Shown piece after piece: positions 6,361 to 9,316 of a stretch of DNA of 9,316 nucleotides. This stretch comes from an uncultured Anaerocolumna sp. (GTDB taxonomy: Bacteria > Bacillota > Clostridia > Lachnospirales > Lachnospiraceae): contig CALDJN010000078.1 of NCBI GenBank assembly GCA_937901695.1, forward strand, positions 1-9,316, in the 5' to 3' direction. The notes under the pieces are model-generated. The model made no database searches. It had not been told where the DNA came from and was given only the letters and a program-made list of their open reading frames with translations. The position numbers and the translations under genes were made by a program. Within the stretch, counting starts at the first letter, position 1, and each line of letters starts with the position of its first letter.

Positions 6361-7032
6361 ATGTATAATGATATGCAAATTAGTAATATGTATGATACTA
6401 CACAAACAATAGCAAAAGAAATATTTAATGGAGTTACATATCCCTGGGAGGTATTATCAAAAATCGGAGAGTTTATAATATATCTGGGAAATCAGCTTTC
6501 TGAGGAAGAATATGATAAATCAGGGGAGAATGTATGGATTGCAAAAACAGCCAAAGTAGCACCAACTGCCTATATTAACGGACCTGCCATTATAGGAAAA
6601 GATGCTGAGGTACGCCATTGTGCATTTATACGGGGCAATGCCATTGTTGGCGAGGGCGCAGTCGTAGGTAATTCCACAGAACTAAAGAACGTAATTTTAT
6701 TTAATAAAGTACAGGTACCACATTATAATTATGTTGGAGATTCCATCTTAGGATACAAGGCACATATGGGGGCAGGGTCCATTACATCTAATGTTAAATC
6801 AGATAAAACCTTGGTGACTATTAATTATAAGGGAGAAAAGGTAAAAACAGGATTGAAGAAAATGGGAGCTATGCTTGGAGACAATGTAGAGGTAGGCTGT
6901 AATAGCGTATTGAATCCGGGCACCGTGGTAGGAAAAGCTGCACATATATATCCTTTGTCCATGGTAAGAGGTTATGTTCCTGAAAAAAGCATATATAAGA
7001 AACAAGGAGAGATTGTTCAAATAAATGAATAA
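6361..7032 (+). CDS. GlmU-like left-handed beta-helix acyltransferase (often annotated UDP-GlcNAc pyrophosphorylase)
   Basis: The 223-residue protein has an N-terminal helical segment (about 1-55) and then a hexapeptide-repeat left-handed beta-helix (about 58-200) with repeats such as AIIGKDAEV, AIVGEGAVVG and TVVGKAAHI. The segment VPHYNYVGDSILG...HMGAGSITSN (119-144) aligns with the acetyltransferase site of GlmU. His121 stands where GlmU has its catalytic base. The uridyltransferase half of GlmU and its N-terminal nucleotide motif are absent, so the common pyrophosphorylase annotation is doubtful. An N-acyltransferase acting on an amino-sugar phosphate or nucleotide sugar is more likely; the substrate is unknown. 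AGGAAGG (6339-6345) is 15 bases from the ATG, longer than usual, and Met5 (6373) is an alternative start with family-like context. fbp follows 125 bases later. Confidence 0.82.
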   Translation: MYNDMQISNMYDTTQTIAKEIFNGVTYPWEVLSKIGEFIIYLGNQLSEEEYDKSGENVWIAKTAKVAPTAYINGPAIIGKDAEVRHCAFIRGNAIVGEGAVVGNSTELKNVILFNKVQVPHYNYVGDSILGYKAHMGAGSITSNVKSDKTLVTINYKGEKVKTGLKKMGAMLGDNVEVGCNSVLNPGTVVGKAAHIYPLSMVRGYVPEKSIYKKQGEIVQINE

Positions 7033-7113
7033 TTGGAACACAACTCACCGCTTCTCTATATAGAACGGGGAGAAAGAAAAGGTTCAAATAGATGAATAAT
7101 TAGATGAAAACTC
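7015..7113 (+). repeat. Two-copy direct repeat over the acyltransferase stop codon
   Basis: A 32-base segment at 7015-7046 recurs at 7082-7113 with 27 identical positions and no gaps, offset by 67 bases. The first copy carries the last codons VQINE and the stop. The second reads VQIDE then TAA in the corresponding register but is out of frame with the gene. It looks like a partial duplication of the 3' end. Between the copies is a weak hairpin (CTCACCGCTTCT against AGAACGGGGAG, 7044-7073) without a T-tract. Confidence 0.75.
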
Positions 7114-7157
7114 GTATAGTTAAATAAAAGAATCAGAGTAAAGATGGGGGAATTTAT

Positions 7158-9107
7158 ATGTTTGATCAAAAATATCTGGAGTTACTATCCGTTGAGTATC
7201 CCACTATTAGTTCTGCAGCCAGCGAGATAATCAACCTTAAGGCTATTCAGTGTCTGCCAAAAGGAACAGAATATTTCTTTAGTGACCTTCACGGGGAATA
7301 TGAACCTTTTTTACATTTGCTTAAAAGTGCATCTGGTATGATAAGAGCAAAGATTGATAACATATTTGAGAATTCCATATCTGATGAAGAATGCAGCCAA
7401 TTAGCTACATTGATTTACTATCCTGAAGAAGAACTTGAGAAAATCAAGAGCCAAATTGATAACTATGAAGACTGGTGTAAAGTTACTATGTATCGTTTGG
7501 TGCAAGTCTGTAAAGAAGTATCCAGAAAATACACCAGGTCAAAAGTAAGAAAGAAGATGCCAGCTGATTTTGCCTATATTATTGATGAATTATTACATGG
7601 CAATCATCTGGATATTAATAAGAAAAGTTATTATAGCAAAATTATACATTCCATTATTGATGTAGGAATGGCAGAAAAATTCATATGTAAAATCTGTGTT
7701 CTGATACAGCATCTTAGTATTGATAGCTTACATATCATAGGTGATGTATACGATAGAGGACCAAGACCTGACATAATTATGAATGAATTAATTAACTTTC
7801 ACGATGTTGACATTGAATGGGGAAATCATGATATATCCTGGATGGGAGCGGCATCAGGCAATTTAGCCTGTGTGGCAAATGTAATTCGAATGGGAGTTAG
7901 CTATAATACTTTTGATTTATTAGAAGACGGTTATGGTATTAATTTAAGAGCACTTTCTATATTTGCACTAGAAACCTATAAGGATGATCCTTGTGAAAGA
8001 TTCTTACCACATATTCTGGATGAAAATAAATATGATTATGTAGATGTAAACCTTGCAGCGAAAATGCATAAAGCTATAACGATTATTCAATTTAAATTGG
8101 AAGGACAGTTAATAAAAGAACATCCAGAATACGGTATGGATGAAAGAAATATATTAGAGAAAATTAATTATAAAACCGGAACCGTAGAGATAGATGGCAA
8201 TACCTATAAATTAGTAGATAAGAATTTTCCTACCATATCTCCCGAGGACCCATTAAAACTTACCAATGAAGAGGCAGCTTTGATTCATACCATTGCAGCT
8301 TCATTTTCCCGCAGCAGATTATTGGAAAAGCACATTAAATTCCTTTATTCAAACGGAGGGGTATATAAGTGTATTAATAACAACCTGTTATATCATGGAT
8401 GTATACCAATGCAGAATAATGGAACATTTGCACAAGTTAAAATTGGCGAGAAATTCTTTAAAGGAAAAGAATATATAGATTATATTACACAATTAGCCTA
8501 CAATGCTTATCACCTGCCATTAAATTCACCGGACAAGAATGAAGCATGTGACTTTATGTGGTATCTGTGGTGCGGACCTAAGTCACCTTTATTTGGAAAG
8601 AGTAAAATGGCTGCTTTTGAAAATTATTTTATTAACGAAAAAGAAGCTTCAGAAGAAAACTTAGACCCATATTATAGGGTTAGTTTAAATGAAGATGTAT
8701 GTAATATGATATTAGATAAGTTTGGACTTGATTCAAAAACAGGACATATTATTAATGGTCATGTACCGGTTAAAATAATTAAAGGTGAAAAGCCCGTAAA
8801 GGCAAATGGTAAGTTATTCTTCATAGATGGAGGAATTTCCAAAGCTTATCAGCCAAAAACAGGTATTGCCGGTTATACATTAATTTATAACTCCAAGCGG
8901 CTAAGTCTGGCAGAACATAAACCATTTCAAAATGATCAAAACGGAATTATCCGGGATAATACACCTGCCATTATGTCAGTAGAAATAATGAAAGAACGGG
9001 TTACAGTGGCAAAAACTGATGTTGGCAGGAAAATTTCTGAAAAGATTGAAAGTCTTGAAGAATTGTTAAAAGCATACAAAGATGGGACTATTAAGGAAAA
9101 GAGTTAA
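7158..9107 (+). CDS. fbp: Fructose-1,6-bisphosphatase, class III
   Basis: The enzyme hydrolyses fructose 1,6-bisphosphate to fructose 6-phosphate, the committed gluconeogenic step, in the cytoplasm. The class III form is typical of Firmicutes and unrelated to the E. coli class I enzyme; 649 residues is its normal length. Metal-binding motifs of the metallophosphoesterase type are all visible: SDLHGE with Asp43 and His45, GDVYDRGP (195-202), GNHD (222-225), NGHVPVK with His535, and FFIDGG (554-559). The long middle region (about 235-520) is the family-specific insertion. In Bacillus subtilis the homologue is inhibited by AMP and relieved by phosphoenolpyruvate; here that is inference. GGGGG (7146-7150) lies seven bases before the ATG. 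No strong promoter is seen in the 125-base gap, so read-through from the acyltransferase gene is plausible. A CGCTTTG-ended repeat begins 24 bases after the stop. Confidence 0.96.
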   Translation: MFDQKYLELLSVEYPTISSAASEIINLKAIQCLPKGTEYFFSDLHGEYEPFLHLLKSASGMIRAKIDNIFENSISDEECSQLATLIYYPEEELEKIKSQIDNYEDWCKVTMYRLVQVCKEVSRKYTRSKVRKKMPADFAYIIDELLHGNHLDINKKSYYSKIIHSIIDVGMAEKFICKICVLIQHLSIDSLHIIGDVYDRGPRPDIIMNELINFHDVDIEWGNHDISWMGAASGNLACVANVIRMGVSYNTFDLLEDGYGINLRALSIFALETYKDDPCERFLPHILDENKYDYVDVNLAAKMHKAITIIQFKLEGQLIKEHPEYGMDERNILEKINYKTGTVEIDGNTYKLVDKNFPTISPEDPLKLTNEEAALIHTIAASFSRSRLLEKHIKFLYSNGGVYKCINNNLLYHGCIPMQNNGTFAQVKIGEKFFKGKEYIDYITQLAYNAYHLPLNSPDKNEACDFMWYLWCGPKSPLFGKSKMAAFENYFINEKEASEENLDPYYRVSLNEDVCNMILDKFGLDSKTGHIINGHVPVKIIKGEKPVKANGKLFFIDGGISKAYQPKTGIAGYTLIYNSKRLSLAEHKPFQNDQNGIIRDNTPAIMSVEIMKERVTVAKTDVGRKISEKIESLEELLKAYKDGTIKEKS

Positions 9108-9130
9108 TAAAAATTTAGCTTATTAGGTAG

Positions 9131-9316
9131 GACGCTTTGCCTGGGGGAGTGTTGAGAACTCAGAAAGTGCTAATTGGGTTTTGGTAATGACTCAATTTAT
9201 GCTTTATAGGATAACGTGGTGTATATGATTAATTTTGCTACCTTTCCCTCGTGCGGCATGGCCTTGGTAGAGCCTCAAAGCGCATGACCCACATCGCAGA
9301 GGGCGATGCGTGTCAC
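9131..9316. repeat. Second CGCTTTG-ended element, GC-rich at its right side (may continue past window)
   Basis: GACGCTTTGCC (9131-9141) is identical to the outer end of the 2765-2945 hairpin read on the minus strand. CGCTTTG (9133-9139) recurs inverted as CAAAGCG at 9276-9282, giving a candidate unit of about 150 bp. GGCATGGCCTTGG (9255-9267) loosely echoes a GGGCATGG block next to CCTTGG in the first element. The last 76 bases are about 60% GC, far above the surroundings, and contain a CATCGC/GCGATG hairpin (9292-9308). No coding frame with a ribosome site is present. The right boundary is uncertain. Confidence 0.5.

Noticed and set aside
6335..6415. Possible 26-codon leader peptide overlapping the acyltransferase start
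   Set aside because: The ATG lies about six bases after the predicted transcription start and has no ribosome site; no attenuation-like codon run or terminator is seen.
6799..7087. Two overlapping minus-strand frames opposite the end of the acyltransferase gene
   Set aside because: They overlap each other in different frames and lie mostly opposite the beta-helix coding region; neither resembles a known family.
7033..7120. Promoter for fbp (TTGGAA with TATATA, or TATAGT at 7115)
   Set aside because: Spacing or -35 matches are poor in AT-rich sequence; not strong enough to annotate.
8293..8478. 61-codon plus-strand frame inside fbp
   Set aside because: It is an alternative frame within a conserved region of fbp and has no family match.
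9108..9130. Intrinsic terminator directly after fbp
   Set aside because: No GC-rich stem followed by a T-run occurs between the stop codon and the repeat element.
9225..9287. 20-codon open frame near the right edge
   Set aside because: It has no convincing ribosome site and falls inside the repeat-like, GC-shifted segment.

Overview
The window looks like chromosomal DNA of a low-GC anaerobic Firmicute, most likely a Lachnospiraceae (Clostridium cluster XIVa) relative. The grounds are an AT-rich sequence, strong AGGAGG-type ribosome sites, a clostridial AdhE under a Rex box, a Firmicutes-type class III fructose-1,6-bisphosphatase, a short LUD-domain protein and a TopB-type topoisomerase. The genus is inferred, not shown. 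There are no rRNA or tRNA genes, no CRISPR array and no intact mobile element.

Layout. Positions 1-758 (minus) hold the N-terminal part of adhE, cut by the window edge just after the catalytic cysteine. Upstream of it are a well-formed sigma-A promoter and a perfect Rex operator. Positions 759-1302 are non-coding: the adhE control region, AT-rich DNA, two hairpins (1092-1183) that resemble a mobile-element end, and the glyA promoter. glyA (serine hydroxymethyltransferase) fills 1303-2541. Positions 2542-2941 are non-coding between convergent units and hold a 21-bp-arm stem-loop and a roughly 180-nt imperfect hairpin element. A minus-strand pair follows: a LUD-domain protein (3772-3137) and, 24 nt downstream, a 56-residue membrane protein (3112-2942). 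Diverging from it is topB (4024-6138). Next comes a cluster of GGTGCC/GGCACC palindromes (6153-6286), which abuts a near-consensus promoter driving a GlmU-like left-handed beta-helix acyltransferase (6361-7032). fbp (7158-9107) follows. After fbp, a second sequence begins with the same GACGCTTTGCC end as the 2.8-kb hairpin element and runs off the window in unusually GC-rich DNA.

How the genes fit together. The genes are mostly separate housekeeping functions: fermentative NADH disposal (AdhE), one-carbon/glycine-serine metabolism (GlyA), gluconeogenesis (Fbp), an amino-sugar or cell-envelope acyltransferase, and DNA topology (TopB). The clearest regulatory statement is redox control of adhE by Rex. 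The most unusual material is intergenic: the two CGCTTTG-ended elements, the palindrome cluster, a partial duplication of a gene's 3' end, and a pair of near-identical extended -10 promoters. I found no convincing new multi-gene system.
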